Source: CAZHRJ01 sp964534765
Lineage (GTDB): Bacteria; Lindowbacteria; 2-12-FULL-62-27
Direction: 5' to 3'
DNA: 47,422 nucleotides
NCBI GenBank assembly: GCA_964534765.1
Contig: CAZHRJ010000004.1
Location: 1 to 47,422 of the forward strand
Made by a program: the position numbers and the translations under genes. A model generated the notes under the pieces. That model searched no databases, was not told where the DNA came from, and saw only the letters and a program-made list of their open reading frames with translations. Positions within the stretch are counted from its first letter, which is position 1. Each line of letters begins with the position of its first letter. Positions 33,174-42,198 of the stretch are shown piece after piece.

Positions 33174-34421
33174 TCATTGGAATTTTCTGAGGATGAGGCA
33201 TCCGTTGTGGCCGCCAAATCCAAAGGAATTGTTCAGCGCGACGCGGATGGGTATCTGGCGCGGGGAATTGGGGACGTAATCAAGATCGCAGTCGGGATCG
33301 GGCGACGTGTAGTGGACGGTAGGCGGGATCACGCCGTTTTGCAGGGCCAGTGCGCAGGCGATGGATTCGACCGCGCCGGCCGCGCCGAGGAGATGGCCGG
33401 TGACGGATTTGGTGGAGCTGACGGCGAGTTTTTTGGCGTGGTCTTTAAACAGGGATTTGATCGCCATCGTTTCCGCCCGGTCATTGAATCGGGTCGATGT
33501 CCCGTGGGCGTTGACGTAATCGACCTGGTCCAGGTTCAACCCCGCGTCCTGGACGGCCATCCCCATCGCCCGCCGCGCGCCTTTACCCTCCGGCTCCGGT
33601 TCGGTGATGTGGTAGGCGTCGGCCGAAAGGCCGTATCCGGCGACTTCCGCGTAAATTTTTGCGCCCCTCTTTTTTGCCCGCTCCATTTCCTCCAGCACCA
33701 GAACACCGGCGCCCTCGCCCATGACAAATCCATCCCGGTCGCGCTCAAACGGCCGGGAGGCGTTCGACGGATCGTCGTTTCGGCGGGAGAGCGCCCTCAT
33801 GCTGCAAAATCCGCCAAACCCGAGCGGCGAGATGGCGGCTTCGGTACCGCCGGCGATCATGACATCGGCGTCGGATCTCTGGATGATTTTCATCGCGTCC
33901 CCGATGGCGTGCGATCCGGTGGCGCAGGCGGTGACCTGGGAAAGGTTCGGGCCGGAGAACCCGTACCGGATGGCGACTTCCCCGCTGGCCATGTTGATGA
34001 TGAGTTTGGGAATGAGAAACGCCGAGACTTTGGGGTGAGGCGATTGCAAATCCAGCGCGCGGGTTTCCTCCTCCAGCGTCGCGATGCCGCCGATGCCGGA
34101 CCCGATGATGACGCCGATCCGATCGGGATTTTCCCTGGCGGAATCAAGTCCGCTGTCGGCGATCGACTCTTTGGCGGCGATGAGCGCGACCTGTACGAAG
34201 CGGTCCATTCGCTTGATTTCCTTGGTGGAAAAATGTTCGGTTGGCACATATCCCGTAATCTCGCAGGCAAAGGTGGTGGGAAACCGGCTGGCGTCAAACG
34301 CCTCGACTCTCCGAGCCACACAAGGCCCGTCGAGAATGGCCTTCCAGAAAACGGACGTCCCGATACCGTTGGGGCTGATGATGCCGACCCCTGTGATGAC
34401 AACCCGCCGGGCGGAACTCAT
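33174..34421 (-). CDS. fabF: 3-oxoacyl-ACP synthase II
   Basis: FabF extends acyl-ACP with malonyl-ACP. The 415-residue thiolase-fold protein has the Cys-His-His set: C166 in VTACATGSH, H306 in NAHGTSTRFND and H343 in SVTGHLLGAAGA. Length is normal. It follows acpP by 62 bp. ATG 34421 opens directly onto the usual RRVVITGVGIISPNG; no strong Shine-Dalgarno is seen. Confidence 0.96.
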   Translation of the reverse strand: MSSARRVVITGVGIISPNGIGTSVFWKAILDGPCVARRVEAFDASRFPTTFACEITGYVPTEHFSTKEIKRMDRFVQVALIAAKESIADSGLDSARENPDRIGVIIGSGIGGIATLEEETRALDLQSPHPKVSAFLIPKLIINMASGEVAIRYGFSGPNLSQVTACATGSHAIGDAMKIIQRSDADVMIAGGTEAAISPLGFGGFCSMRALSRRNDDPSNASRPFERDRDGFVMGEGAGVLVLEEMERAKKRGAKIYAEVAGYGLSADAYHITEPEPEGKGARRAMGMAVQDAGLNLDQVDYVNAHGTSTRFNDRAETMAIKSLFKDHAKKLAVSSTKSVTGHLLGAAGAVESIACALALQNGVIPPTVHYTSPDPDCDLDYVPNSPRQIPIRVALNNSFGFGGHNGCLILRKFQ

Positions 34422-34483
34422 GAGTCGTGTCGGGTGACCGCCGGCTCGCCGATGCGCGTCGCCCGGCGCCGGCGTGCCGTTCC

Positions 34484-34723
34484 CTACTCCTTGACCGCCT
34501 TTTTGACGTGCTCGATCGCTTGTCCGACTGTCTTGATTTTCTCCGCCTCTTCATCGGGAATGCTGATTCCAAATTCCTGCTCGAAGGCCATGACCAGTTC
34601 GGCGGTATCGAGAGAATCAGCGCCCAGATCGTCAATAAAGGAGGCTTCGGTCTTGACTTCCTCTTCCGTCACCCCCAGTTGATCGATAATGATTTCTCTG
34701 ACACGTTCCTCAATGTTTGCCAT
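34484..34723 (-). CDS. acpP: Acyl carrier protein
   Basis: The 79-residue acidic carrier has the phosphopantetheine site S37 in LGADSLDTAEL. It shuttles acyl chains for all Fab enzymes. The start ATG has AAAGGGG five bases upstream. It lies between fabG and fabF, the common order. Confidence 0.97.
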   Translation of the reverse strand: MANIEERVREIIIDQLGVTEEEVKTEASFIDDLGADSLDTAELVMAFEQEFGISIPDEEAEKIKTVGQAIEHVKKAVKE

Positions 34724-34743
34724 GGTGACCCCTTTCTCTCGCT

Positions 34744-34807
34744 ATCCGGCAACCGGTAACCGACCCCCTATCACCCCTGTTCTGTTACCCGTCACCTTGG
34801 TTACAGG
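34744..34807 (+). repeat. Degenerate heptamer array between fabG and acpP
   Basis: Near period-7 units on the plus strand: ATCCGGC, AACCGGT, AACCGAC, then CCCCTATC, ACCCCTG, TTCTGTT, ACCCGTC, ACCTTGG, TTACAGG. The array fills most of the 96-bp gap between the fabG stop and the acpP start. The sequence differs from the other arrays but the period is the same. Confidence 0.55.
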
Positions 34808-34819
34808 GCACTACCCATA

Positions 34820-35578
34820 TTACATCGCCATTCCGCCGTCAATACGGATGATCTCGCCCGTGATGTAGCCCGCCCCGTCGGAACAAAGAAACCCCACCAG
34901 CGCGGCGACTTCCGCCGGCTGCGCAAACCGTTCCAGCGGCGTTCGGCGGATCACTTCCTCGCGGACCTTCGCGTCAAGTCCCTGCGTCATTTCGGTCTCG
35001 ATGAAACCCGGGGCGACGGCGTTGACGGTGACGCCGCGCCGGGCGAATTCCAAAGCGCAGGATTTGGTGAGTCCAAAAAGGCCTGACTTGGACGCCGCGT
35101 AGTTGGCCTGCCCGATGTTGCCGGTCAGGCCGACGGTCGAGCTGATGTTCACGATCCGGCCCCATCGGCCGCGAAGCATGGACGGGACACAGGCCCGGGT
35201 CATCAAAAAGGCGCCCAGCAGGTTGGTTCTCAGCACCGATTCGAAATCGGCCGTTTTCATCCGGATGAACAGCCCGTCCCGGGTGATGCCGGCGCTGTTG
35301 ACCAGAATATCACAGCCGCCGAGCGCTTCCGAGATGCGTTTGTGGGCGTTCTGGACGGATCCTTCGTCGCCGACGTCGCCCGGCACCGCGATGGCGGTAC
35401 CGCCGGATGACTGGATGTCCAACGCGATTTTCTCGATCCGGTCGGTCCGACGGGCCATCAGGGCGACCTGGCACCCGGCCGCCGCCAGGTGACGCGCGCA
35501 GGCCTCGCCAATGCCGCTGGCCGCGCCGGTCACCACCGCCACCCGCGCGGTCTTCCCTGTCGTCGTTTCTTGAGTCAT
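34820..35578 (-). CDS. fabG: 3-oxoacyl-ACP reductase
   Basis: FabG reduces 3-oxoacyl-ACP with NADPH. The 252-residue classical SDR has TGAASGIG at 17-24, S147 in NISSTVG, and Y160-x3-K164 in YAASK. The C-terminus (GYITGEIIRIDGGMAM) is typical. Start ATG 35578 has AGAGGTG seven bases upstream, and its leader overlaps a TATATATA run after the fabD stop. Confidence 0.95.
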   Translation of the reverse strand: MTQETTTGKTARVAVVTGAASGIGEACARHLAAAGCQVALMARRTDRIEKIALDIQSSGGTAIAVPGDVGDEGSVQNAHKRISEALGGCDILVNSAGITRDGLFIRMKTADFESVLRTNLLGAFLMTRACVPSMLRGRWGRIVNISSTVGLTGNIGQANYAASKSGLFGLTKSCALEFARRGVTVNAVAPGFIETEMTQGLDAKVREEVIRRTPLERFAQPAEVAALVGFLCSDGAGYITGEIIRIDGGMAM

Positions 35579-35605
35579 AGTCGGTCACCTCTCTCCATAT
35601 ATATA

Positions 35606-36544
35606 TTATACCCGGCCGGCCGTAAGAGCTTTTGCAGCGTCTTCCAGGCTTGCCGGGTCCTCGATGGCGTAAGCCGGAATGGATCGATCGAGTTTTTTCA
35701 CCAGCCCTCGTAATACCTTCCCGGGTCCCAATTCTACAAATGCCTCAACGCCCATCGCCCGCATGCGCTGCAGACACTCCACAAACCGGATCGGAGACGT
35801 CAGCTGCCGGACCAGAAGGTCCTGAAGGGGACCACGGTCGGTTGGAAACGGTTCGGCGGTGGCGTTGGCGATGACGGGGAATCGGCCGGCACGGATTTCT
35901 GTTTTTGCGATCGCCTCCCGGAGCGCCGGCTGGGCCGGGGCCATCAAGTGTGAATGCCAGGCGCCGCTGGTTTTGAGAACGACGCCGTTTTTCGCGCCTG
36001 CGGCTTTCATTTTTTCGATCGCCGCGTCCACCCCGGCCGATTCCCCGGAAATCACGATCTGATCCGGGGCGTTCTGCGCCGCGATTTGAACTCCCGACAA
36101 TCCGGCCAGCGCCCGCTCCATGGCGTCAAACCCGAGTCCCACGATCGCGGCCATTTTTCCGGGCGTATTCGACCCGGCCGCCTCCTGCATCGCCCGCCCG
36201 CGCCGGGCGACGACGCGCAACGCGTCGAGGTCGCTGATCACACCGGCGGAAACCAGCGCGGCATATTCGCCGAGACTGTGTCCGCAGGCGGCCGCCGCGG
36301 ATAGTCCGCGGGCTGTTGCCATTTTCAGAGCCGCCAGCGACACCAGACAGATCGCCGGCTGAGTCACATCCGTCCGGGTGAGCGTTTCTTCCGGGCCATC
36401 GAAGAGATATCGCGTGAGCGGGATGCCGACGGTTTCTTCGGCCTTCTGAAAGAGATCGCGAACCTCGCCCGACGATTCATAAAACGACTTCCCCATCCCC
36501 ACCGACTGGGATCCCTGGCCGCTGAAGAGAAACCCTATTTTCAT
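35606..36544 (-). CDS. fabD: Malonyl-CoA:ACP transacylase
   Basis: FabD moves malonyl from CoA to ACP. The 312-residue protein begins MKIGFLFSGQGSQ and has the catalytic S90 in GHSLGEY, with the partner His in SGAWHSHLM. ATG 36544 is chosen because the family N-terminus starts there; 18 more open codons upstream lie inside fabH. The fabH stop begins two bases before it, so the two are tightly coupled. Confidence 0.95.
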   Translation of the reverse strand: MKIGFLFSGQGSQSVGMGKSFYESSGEVRDLFQKAEETVGIPLTRYLFDGPEETLTRTDVTQPAICLVSLAALKMATARGLSAAAACGHSLGEYAALVSAGVISDLDALRVVARRGRAMQEAAGSNTPGKMAAIVGLGFDAMERALAGLSGVQIAAQNAPDQIVISGESAGVDAAIEKMKAAGAKNGVVLKTSGAWHSHLMAPAQPALREAIAKTEIRAGRFPVIANATAEPFPTDRGPLQDLLVRQLTSPIRFVECLQRMRAMGVEAFVELGPGKVLRGLVKKLDRSIPAYAIEDPASLEDAAKALTAGRV

Positions 36545-36545
36545 G

Positions 36546-37472
36546 TCAAACGTTGAGTACGGCCGCGCCCCACGTGAATCCGCCGCCGAAGGCCACAAAG
36601 AGGATCGTATCGCCGGGATTGATGCGCCCCGCCAGATCGGCTTCCCGGTAGGCGATGGGGATAGACGCGGCGGAAGTATTTCCGTAGGAGTGAATATTCA
36701 CGAAAAATTTTTCCTCGGGTATGCGGAGGAGTTTGGCCACTTGGGAAATGATCCGCGTGTTGGCCTGGTGCGGGATGACAAGGTCGATATCGTCAAATGT
36801 CAGTCCGGCCTCCTCCACCGCCGTCGTGGCCGCCTCCGACATTTTTCGGCAGGCGACCTGAAACACGTCCCGGCCCGACATCGCGATGGTCCCTCCAAGC
36901 GGCACGTACAGGTATTCCTGGTACTGGCCGTCCGCGCCGATGAGAATGGACTGAAGCCGCCGGTCGGATTCGGTCGCGGTAAGAATCGCCGCGCCGGCGC
37001 CGTCACCGAAAAGAACACAGGTGTTCCGGTCCTGCCAGTTGACGATTCTCGACAGAGCCTCGACGCAGACCAACAGCACCGTGCGAAATGTCCCGGATTC
37101 GATGTAGGCTTTGGCGATGCTCAGACCATACAAAAATCCGGAACAGGCGGCTGAAAAATCAAAGGAGGGCGGGCCGTTTAATCCGAGTTTATGGGCAAGG
37201 ACGCAGGCGGTGGACGGAAACAGCATTTCCGGCGTGGCGGTGGCGACGATAAGGGCGTCAATTCGGGACGTATCGACCGCCATCTCCCGGATGAGCTGGT
37301 CGGCGGCGCGAAATCCCATGTCGCTGGCCGTCTCATCTCCGGAAAGAATGTGCCGCTCCCGGATACCGGTCCGGGACTGAATCCACTCGTCCGTAGTGTC
37401 GACCATCTGTTCAAGATCATGGTTGGTCAGAACTTTTTGGGGAACGGCAAATCGCACCCCTTCCAGCCGCAT
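36546..37472 (-). CDS. fabH: 3-oxoacyl-ACP synthase III
   Basis: FabH starts fatty-acid synthesis by joining acetyl-CoA and malonyl-ACP. The 308-residue protein has C110 in SAACSGF, H in IPHQANTRI and N in HSYGNTSAAS, the full triad. Start ATG 37472 gives the standard N-terminus; a GTG at 37505 overlapping the plsX stop is the alternative. A GGCCGGCC inverted repeat stands directly upstream where a Shine-Dalgarno would be expected. Confidence 0.94.
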   Translation of the reverse strand: MRLEGVRFAVPQKVLTNHDLEQMVDTTDEWIQSRTGIRERHILSGDETASDMGFRAADQLIREMAVDTSRIDALIVATATPEMLFPSTACVLAHKLGLNGPPSFDFSAACSGFLYGLSIAKAYIESGTFRTVLLVCVEALSRIVNWQDRNTCVLFGDGAGAAILTATESDRRLQSILIGADGQYQEYLYVPLGGTIAMSGRDVFQVACRKMSEAATTAVEEAGLTFDDIDLVIPHQANTRIISQVAKLLRIPEEKFFVNIHSYGNTSAASIPIAYREADLAGRINPGDTILFVAFGGGFTWGAAVLNV

Positions 37473-37478
37473 GCCGAT

Positions 37479-37500
37479 GGCCGGCCGCCGTTGGCCGGCC
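37479..37500. repeat. GGCCGGCC inverted repeat at the fabH start
   Basis: GGCCGGCC at 37479-37486 and 37493-37500 are separated by six bases. Each arm is itself a palindrome. In mRNA this would form a very stable stem seven bases before the fabH ATG and just after the plsX stop. Confidence 0.7.
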
Positions 37501-37501
37501 G

Positions 37502-38539
37502 TCACAGCGCGCTCTTGACCGCGGACTGGATCGCCAGGATCCGCTCGCGAGTTTTTCCGATGACGTCCTGTTCCACGCACCGTTTGGCCACCCGAAGCGC
37601 GCTGGTGAACGCCTTGGCGTTCGAGCGGCCGTGTCCGACGATGGCGACACAGTCCACGCCCAGCAGGGGACAGCCGCCGTATTCGGAATAATCGACGATC
37701 TTGAGTACCTCTCGAAACGCGCCCCGGGACAGCATCGCCCCGACCCGGCGGATTGCATTTTTCATCAGACCCTTTTTGATCAATTTCAGCAGCGCTTCCG
37801 CAAGACCCTCCGACGCTTTCAGGACGATGTTTCCCACGAATCCGTCGCAGACAATCACATCCGCCCGGCCGTTGAATATGTCCCGGCCTTCGACGTTTCC
37901 GATGAATTGGATCGGCAGAGCCTGCATCAAATCAAACGCGGCCTTCGTCGTTTCGTTCCCCTTGCCCCGTTCCTCCCCGGTCGACAGAAGTCCAACCCGG
38001 GGGTCGTCGATGCCGAACAGGAATTTTGCATATTCGTTTCCCATCACGGCGAACTGCAGCAGCCACTCCGGCGCCGAGTCGACATTGGCGCCCACGTCGA
38101 GCACGATGGAAAATGCGCCGTCGATCCGGGGCAGATAGGCCGCGATTGCGGGGCGATGGACACCGGTCAGTCGCCCATTGAATCCAACGGCCGCGGCCAT
38201 GGCGGCGCCGGTATTTCCGGCGGAGATAAATCCGGCCGCGCGTTTTTCCTTGACCAGCCTCGCGCAGACGGCCACGCTCGCGTTTTTCTTGCTCCGCAGC
38301 ACCGCCGACGGCGGGTCGCCCATGCCGATGACGACATCCGTGTGCTCGATCGACAGGCCCTGCCGGGACAGGTTGCCGTCGACGCGCAATTTTTCGAGTT
38401 CCTCCCGAAGCCGCGATTCCGGCCCAACGAGGATCAGCCGGATGCCCATCGTCCGGACGGCCTGCAGAGCCCCTTTGATGGCCGGATAAGGCGCCTGATC
38501 GCCGCCCATCGCGTCAAGCGCCAGCGTGATCGGATTCAA
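37502..38539 (-). CDS. plsX: Phosphate acyltransferase PlsX
   Basis: PlsX turns acyl-ACP into acyl phosphate for phospholipid synthesis. The 345-residue protein has the opening LALDAMGGDQAP and the GNVEGRDIFNG and CDGFVGN motifs of the family. The start is a TTG at 38539, required to include the conserved N-terminus; no Shine-Dalgarno is seen. It lies between rpmF and fabH, the classic arrangement. Confidence 0.94.
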   Translation of the reverse strand: MNPITLALDAMGGDQAPYPAIKGALQAVRTMGIRLILVGPESRLREELEKLRVDGNLSRQGLSIEHTDVVIGMGDPPSAVLRSKKNASVAVCARLVKEKRAAGFISAGNTGAAMAAAVGFNGRLTGVHRPAIAAYLPRIDGAFSIVLDVGANVDSAPEWLLQFAVMGNEYAKFLFGIDDPRVGLLSTGEERGKGNETTKAAFDLMQALPIQFIGNVEGRDIFNGRADVIVCDGFVGNIVLKASEGLAEALLKLIKKGLMKNAIRRVGAMLSRGAFREVLKIVDYSEYGGCPLLGVDCVAIVGHGRSNAKAFTSALRVAKRCVEQDVIGKTRERILAIQSAVKSAL

Positions 38540-38569
38540 ACCGCTGAGGGGGAAACGGGAGTTGGCGAA

Positions 38570-38755
38570 TTAGGTCGCCGCTTCAAATTTCAAAACCTGC
38601 CGGCCCTTGTACTGCCCACAGGTCGGACAGACGTGGTGCGGCAGAATCGGGGACTTGCAGTTCGGACACGGCACAGTCGCGGCCGCCGATGTTTTCCACT
38701 GGGACCGCCGCGTGCGGGTCCGGGCCTTTGAAAATCGTCGTTTCGGGTTTGCCAT
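38570..38755 (-). CDS. rpmF: Ribosomal protein bL32, zinc-ribbon form
   Basis: The 61-residue basic protein starts MANPKRRFSKARTRTRR and has four zinc-binding cysteines at C30, C33, C43 and C46. This is the C+ form that needs zinc; cells short of zinc often have a second, Cys-free copy. GGAG is six bases before ATG 38755. It sits between yceD and plsX as in many bacteria. Confidence 0.97.
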   Translation of the reverse strand: MANPKRRFSKARTRTRRSQWKTSAAATVPCPNCKSPILPHHVCPTCGQYKGRQVLKFEAAT

Positions 38756-38765
38756 GAGTCTCTCC

Positions 38766-39305
38766 TTAAGTCCATTTTTTCTTTTTTAATATGTCATTCA
38801 TCGCCTGACGGAACGAGTCGCCGCGGGCCTCGCCCGATTTTGTCGGGCAGACGCAACGGTCCGTGTTTAAATTCTTGCCGCAGTGGGGACACAAACCGCG
38901 GCAATCGTCCCGGCACAAAAAACGAATCGGCAGCGCCAGATGCAGCATCTGGCGGACGTCGTCGGTCAGATCGACGGTCTCCCCATCATACTGACTGATA
39001 AACCATCCGTCCAGCTCCGCCTCAAGCTCTTCCGGCGTGGGACTTACCAGGTACTCGACCTGCCGGACCGCGGATAGGACGAATCCACCCCGCTCAACGC
39101 ATCGGGCGCACTCCAGAGACAGCACACAGTCGACCTCGATGGTCCCGATAATCTCCTCGCCCGCGTTTTGCAATTCAACCGAAACATCGATTGGCCGGTT
39201 GGCAAACTCAATACCAACATCGGCCAGGTCTTCAGGTTTCGGTTTGAAGGTGCGGCTGAGAGTTCCTCCCAGTTCCTTGCGTAATTTCTCGACGGATATC
39301 CGCAT
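38766..39305 (-). CDS. yceD: YceD/DUF177 family protein
   Basis: The 179-residue protein belongs to the DUF177/YceD family, found with rpmF and linked to 23S rRNA metabolism. It has a CARC pair near residue 67 and a Cys-rich C-terminal segment (CRDDCRGLCPHCG, then CVC), likely a metal site. ATG 39305 is preferred to 39383, since the latter would overlap the start of the divergent transporter gene and leaves no room for promoters. Confidence 0.85.
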   Translation of the reverse strand: MRISVEKLRKELGGTLSRTFKPKPEDLADVGIEFANRPIDVSVELQNAGEEIIGTIEVDCVLSLECARCVERGGFVLSAVRQVEYLVSPTPEELEAELDGWFISQYDGETVDLTDDVRQMLHLALPIRFLCRDDCRGLCPHCGKNLNTDRCVCPTKSGEARGDSFRQAMNDILKKKKWT

Positions 39306-39381
39306 GGGATGCGCGCCCCTTTCCACCAACCGCCCGATCTTATGCTGATCCAGCCGGCAAATCAAGATACCATCCGGTATC

Positions 39382-40590
39382 ATGTTGGTGCGCCGTCTTC
39401 TTGAGTTTTTGGGCCTCAAGGCCGGTCTGGTCGCGGTCCTCATGATGGTTATTCTCGTCGGAACCGGCAACCGGATGGCCGAGCGATTTTTACCGATCTA
39501 TCTCATCGCGCTTGGCGGCGGGGCCATCGCGATTGGATTTCTCAACGGCCTGAACAACCTTCTTTCCGCCCTTTATTCCATCCTGGGCGGATATCTTTCG
39601 GATCGCATCGGCGTCAAGCGATCCCTGATGATTTTCAATCTGATGGCCATTGCCGGATTCCTGATCGTGATTGCCGTTCCTTCGTGGCCCGCCCTGATCG
39701 TCGGCGCTCTCTTTTTTCTTTCCTGGGGAGCCATTTCCCTGCCGGCAAGCATGGATCTGATCTTCAAAATTCTGCCGGCGGCCAAGCGGACCATGGGCGT
39801 GTCGATGCATTCGATGGTGCAGCGCATCCCGATGGCGCTCGGTCCGGTCATCGGGGGAATCCTGATTGACCGCTGGGGCGCGGTCGAGGGGATTCGGGCG
39901 GCGTTCGCCATGGCGGTTATCATGGCGGTGGTATCCATGTTGATTCAGAGGAAATTGATCGACGACGACAGACCGGATCAGCCATCCGCCGCGTCCATTT
40001 CCCAACCGGGGTTGGACCTCAAGGTGGTTTCCAAACTGTCATTTTCGCCGGCTCTGAAAAATCTCCTGGCGGCGGACATCCTCGTCCGTTTTTGCGAACA
40101 GATCCCCTATGCCTTTGTCGTGGTGTGGTGCATGAAGACGATCGAATCTCCCGTGACTGCCGGTCAATTCGGAATTCTCTCAGCGGTTGAAATGGCCACG
40201 TCGATGGCTGTCTATGTTCCGGTGGCCTATCTGGCCGACCGTGGATCAAAGAAACCATTCGTTGTGCTGACGTTTCTGTTCTTCGCGTTTTTCCCCATCA
40301 CCCTCCTGTTTTGCCGGTCCTTTGAGTGGCTCCTGGCGGCATTTGTGGTCAGAGGGTTGAAGGAATTCGGAGAGCCATCCCGCAAGGCGCTGATCATGGA
40401 GCTTGCGCCGGCGCAAGCCAAGGCGTCGGCATTCGGTCTGTATTATCTGATCCGCGACGGCATCGTGGCCGTCGCCGTCTTCATGGGCGCGTTTTTGTGG
40501 CAGATCGATCCCCGGGTTAATCTTCTGACGGCCGCAAGCTTTGGATTCCTCGCGGCGGCATGGTTTGCCAGGAAAGGTTTGTCACGTTGA
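39382..40590 (+). CDS. Major facilitator superfamily transporter
   Basis: The 402-residue inner-membrane protein has about twelve helices in two halves with a central basic loop (about 190-215). Loop 2-3 reads GGYLSDRIGVKRS, the MFS signature, with a second copy AYLADRGSKKPF in the C-terminal half. Substrate is unknown. It is divergent from yceD with 76 bp between the starts, and convergent with the hydrolase gene. No clear Shine-Dalgarno is visible before ATG 39382. Confidence 0.85.
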   Translation: MLVRRLLEFLGLKAGLVAVLMMVILVGTGNRMAERFLPIYLIALGGGAIAIGFLNGLNNLLSALYSILGGYLSDRIGVKRSLMIFNLMAIAGFLIVIAVPSWPALIVGALFFLSWGAISLPASMDLIFKILPAAKRTMGVSMHSMVQRIPMALGPVIGGILIDRWGAVEGIRAAFAMAVIMAVVSMLIQRKLIDDDRPDQPSAASISQPGLDLKVVSKLSFSPALKNLLAADILVRFCEQIPYAFVVVWCMKTIESPVTAGQFGILSAVEMATSMAVYVPVAYLADRGSKKPFVVLTFLFFAFFPITLLFCRSFEWLLAAFVVRGLKEFGEPSRKALIMELAPAQAKASAFGLYYLIRDGIVAVAVFMGAFLWQIDPRVNLLTAASFGFLAAAWFARKGLSR

Positions 40591-40732
40591 GAAAAATGTA
40601 CTCGGAGAATAAGGAACTGGCGCGCAAGCAGGCCGTGCTGGCGAAAAATACGATTCGCAATTCAAGCATAGGCCGCAAAGGAATGGTGTCCAGCCCGGGC
40701 GGCAGGGGACGGTCCCGGCCGTCACGCCCGAT

Positions 40733-42061
40733 TTATTTGGTTTCTTTGTTGGTGATGTAATAAAACGCGTATCGAACATATCCCGCGTCATCGTCCGCCT
40801 TTGCGCCGAATTGCGGTGCGACCGCATCCAGGGTCCGGCGATCGTCATTTTCGTTGTCCGGCGCCAGGAAATGATTCACCGTTGCCAGTCGTGAACCGGT
40901 GTCAGGGCCGATGAGATGGAACTTCCATCGAATCCCGCCCACGTCTTCCGCCGCCACCTCCCGGGTCAAGGGTCGGTACAATTCTTCGAGTTTTTTCGGC
41001 GGCCGCCCCTCCAGTTTCTTGCAGTCCTCCCAGGAGCAGTATTGCAGTTCAAGATCAAACCGGCCGCCCCACGTCGGCATGCCGCTGTCCAAAAACACAT
41101 TTCCGTAAGTGCTTCGAGGGTCCAAATCGATCCGGATCATCCGGGTATCGAAAAAATCGATGATCTCAACCGCGTTTGCGCTGTCCTTTCCATCATTATC
41201 AAATGCGATCGTCACGACCACTCGTTCGCCCGGCTGATAGGCTGGAGGGCCGAATACCGTGTCACCCCGGTGATCCGTTTTGCGAACCCGCAGGATGGCC
41301 GAGTGCAAATCCTCTTTAAGATGTTTGAGTGTCCGGGCCCAGGCGTCCTTGGCCGCCGTGTCGTTATAGGAAGCCCGCGTGGGATTCGCAAAGGCGTGGC
41401 CGGCATTTTTATAAAGATTCACTGCAATGTACTTTCCCATGTCCGCCATCTGCTTCTCGAATCTCCGCACGGATTCAACAGGAATTCCCCGGTCGTCCTC
41501 TCCGAAAAATCCATACACACCCGCCTGGATCTTCGACAGCCGGGCGGTATCCGTTATGATTCGGCCGTAGTAGATGAAGCAGGCCGTCAACTGCGGCTCC
41601 TCCGCGGCCAGTGCCAGTGAGTACCCGCCGCCCATGCACCAACCGATGGATCCGATTCTCTCTGCCAGCACCGCCGGGTGAGCCGATAAGAACGCATAGG
41701 CCGCCTTCAAATCTGCGATCGCCCGGTCCTCCGGCAACCCGCGCATGAGTTCATGCGCCTCATCGGCGTCAGCCGCCACGCGACCGCGATAGAGATCCAC
41801 CGCCAAAACCGCATAGCCTTCGCCCGCCAGCTTTTTCGCCTCAGCCCGGATGGCGTCGTTCAGTCCCCACCATTCATGGATCATGAGGATTCCCGGATAC
41901 GGAGATGTGAACAACTTGGCATCCGGGAGAAAGATCTCGGCGGATACCGGCTCGCCCCCGCTCTGAAACTCAACTCGATCACCCGCCGGGTCCGCAAGCG
42001 AATCCGTCCGGAGGACGGCCGTGAAAAGGAGCCCGCAGAGGATCGTGTGGTTCAGGTTCAC
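40733..42061 (-). CDS. Secreted dienelactone hydrolase with extra C-terminal domain
   Basis: The 442-residue protein has an N-terminal signal-like stretch (about 1-23), then an alpha/beta hydrolase of the dienelactone hydrolase family (about 28-253). Its triad is C142 in GWCMGGG, D189 or D190 in FGEDDRGIP, and H222 in AGHAFANP. Residues 255-442 form a second domain I do not recognise. It opens like a beta-sandwich (YQPGERVVVTIAFDNDG) and has two cysteines in QYCSWEDC. A GTG start at 42061 is used. An esterase acting in the periplasm is likely; the substrate is unknown. Confidence 0.75.
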   Translation of the reverse strand: MNLNHTILCGLLFTAVLRTDSLADPAGDRVEFQSGGEPVSAEIFLPDAKLFTSPYPGILMIHEWWGLNDAIRAEAKKLAGEGYAVLAVDLYRGRVAADADEAHELMRGLPEDRAIADLKAAYAFLSAHPAVLAERIGSIGWCMGGGYSLALAAEEPQLTACFIYYGRIITDTARLSKIQAGVYGFFGEDDRGIPVESVRRFEKQMADMGKYIAVNLYKNAGHAFANPTRASYNDTAAKDAWARTLKHLKEDLHSAILRVRKTDHRGDTVFGPPAYQPGERVVVTIAFDNDGKDSANAVEIIDFFDTRMIRIDLDPRSTYGNVFLDSGMPTWGGRFDLELQYCSWEDCKKLEGRPPKKLEELYRPLTREVAAEDVGGIRWKFHLIGPDTGSRLATVNHFLAPDNENDDRRTLDAVAPQFGAKADDDAGYVRYAFYYITNKETK

Positions 42062-42160
42062 GGAAATATCGAATCAACGCGGGTCATGAAGTGTCAAGTG
42101 TTATAATTCGGACGTGGCCGGAGTGTGAAAGCTATCGGCAGGGTCGTCGCGCTCCCCCCC

Positions 42161-42189
42161 TTGACATAAAACCGCTGTGAGACTACTCT
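42161..42189 (+). promoter_or_regulatory. Candidate promoter of the metal-uptake genes
   Basis: TTGACA at 42161-42166 is followed after 17 bases by TACTCT at 42184-42189 (three of six matches). Transcription would start at about 42196, only about three bases before the ATG at 42199, so the mRNA would be nearly leaderless. No ribosome-binding site is seen, which agrees with that. No clear Zur or Fur box was recognised. Confidence 0.4.
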
Positions 42190-42198
42190 GAGCCAACC

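Noticed and set aside
33077..33223. 49-codon upstream extension of rnc
   Set aside because: It runs through the palindrome and the fabF stop, and RNase III proteins start close to the GTG at 33076.
33054..34682. 542-codon open frame on the plus strand opposite fabF
   Set aside because: It is antisense to fabF and acpP, rich in Arg, Gly and Asp as expected from a GC-rich shadow frame, and has no family features.
40591..40732. Gene or terminator between the MFS and hydrolase genes
   Set aside because: Only a short GGGACGGTCCC palindrome is visible, without a stem plus T-run or a coding frame.
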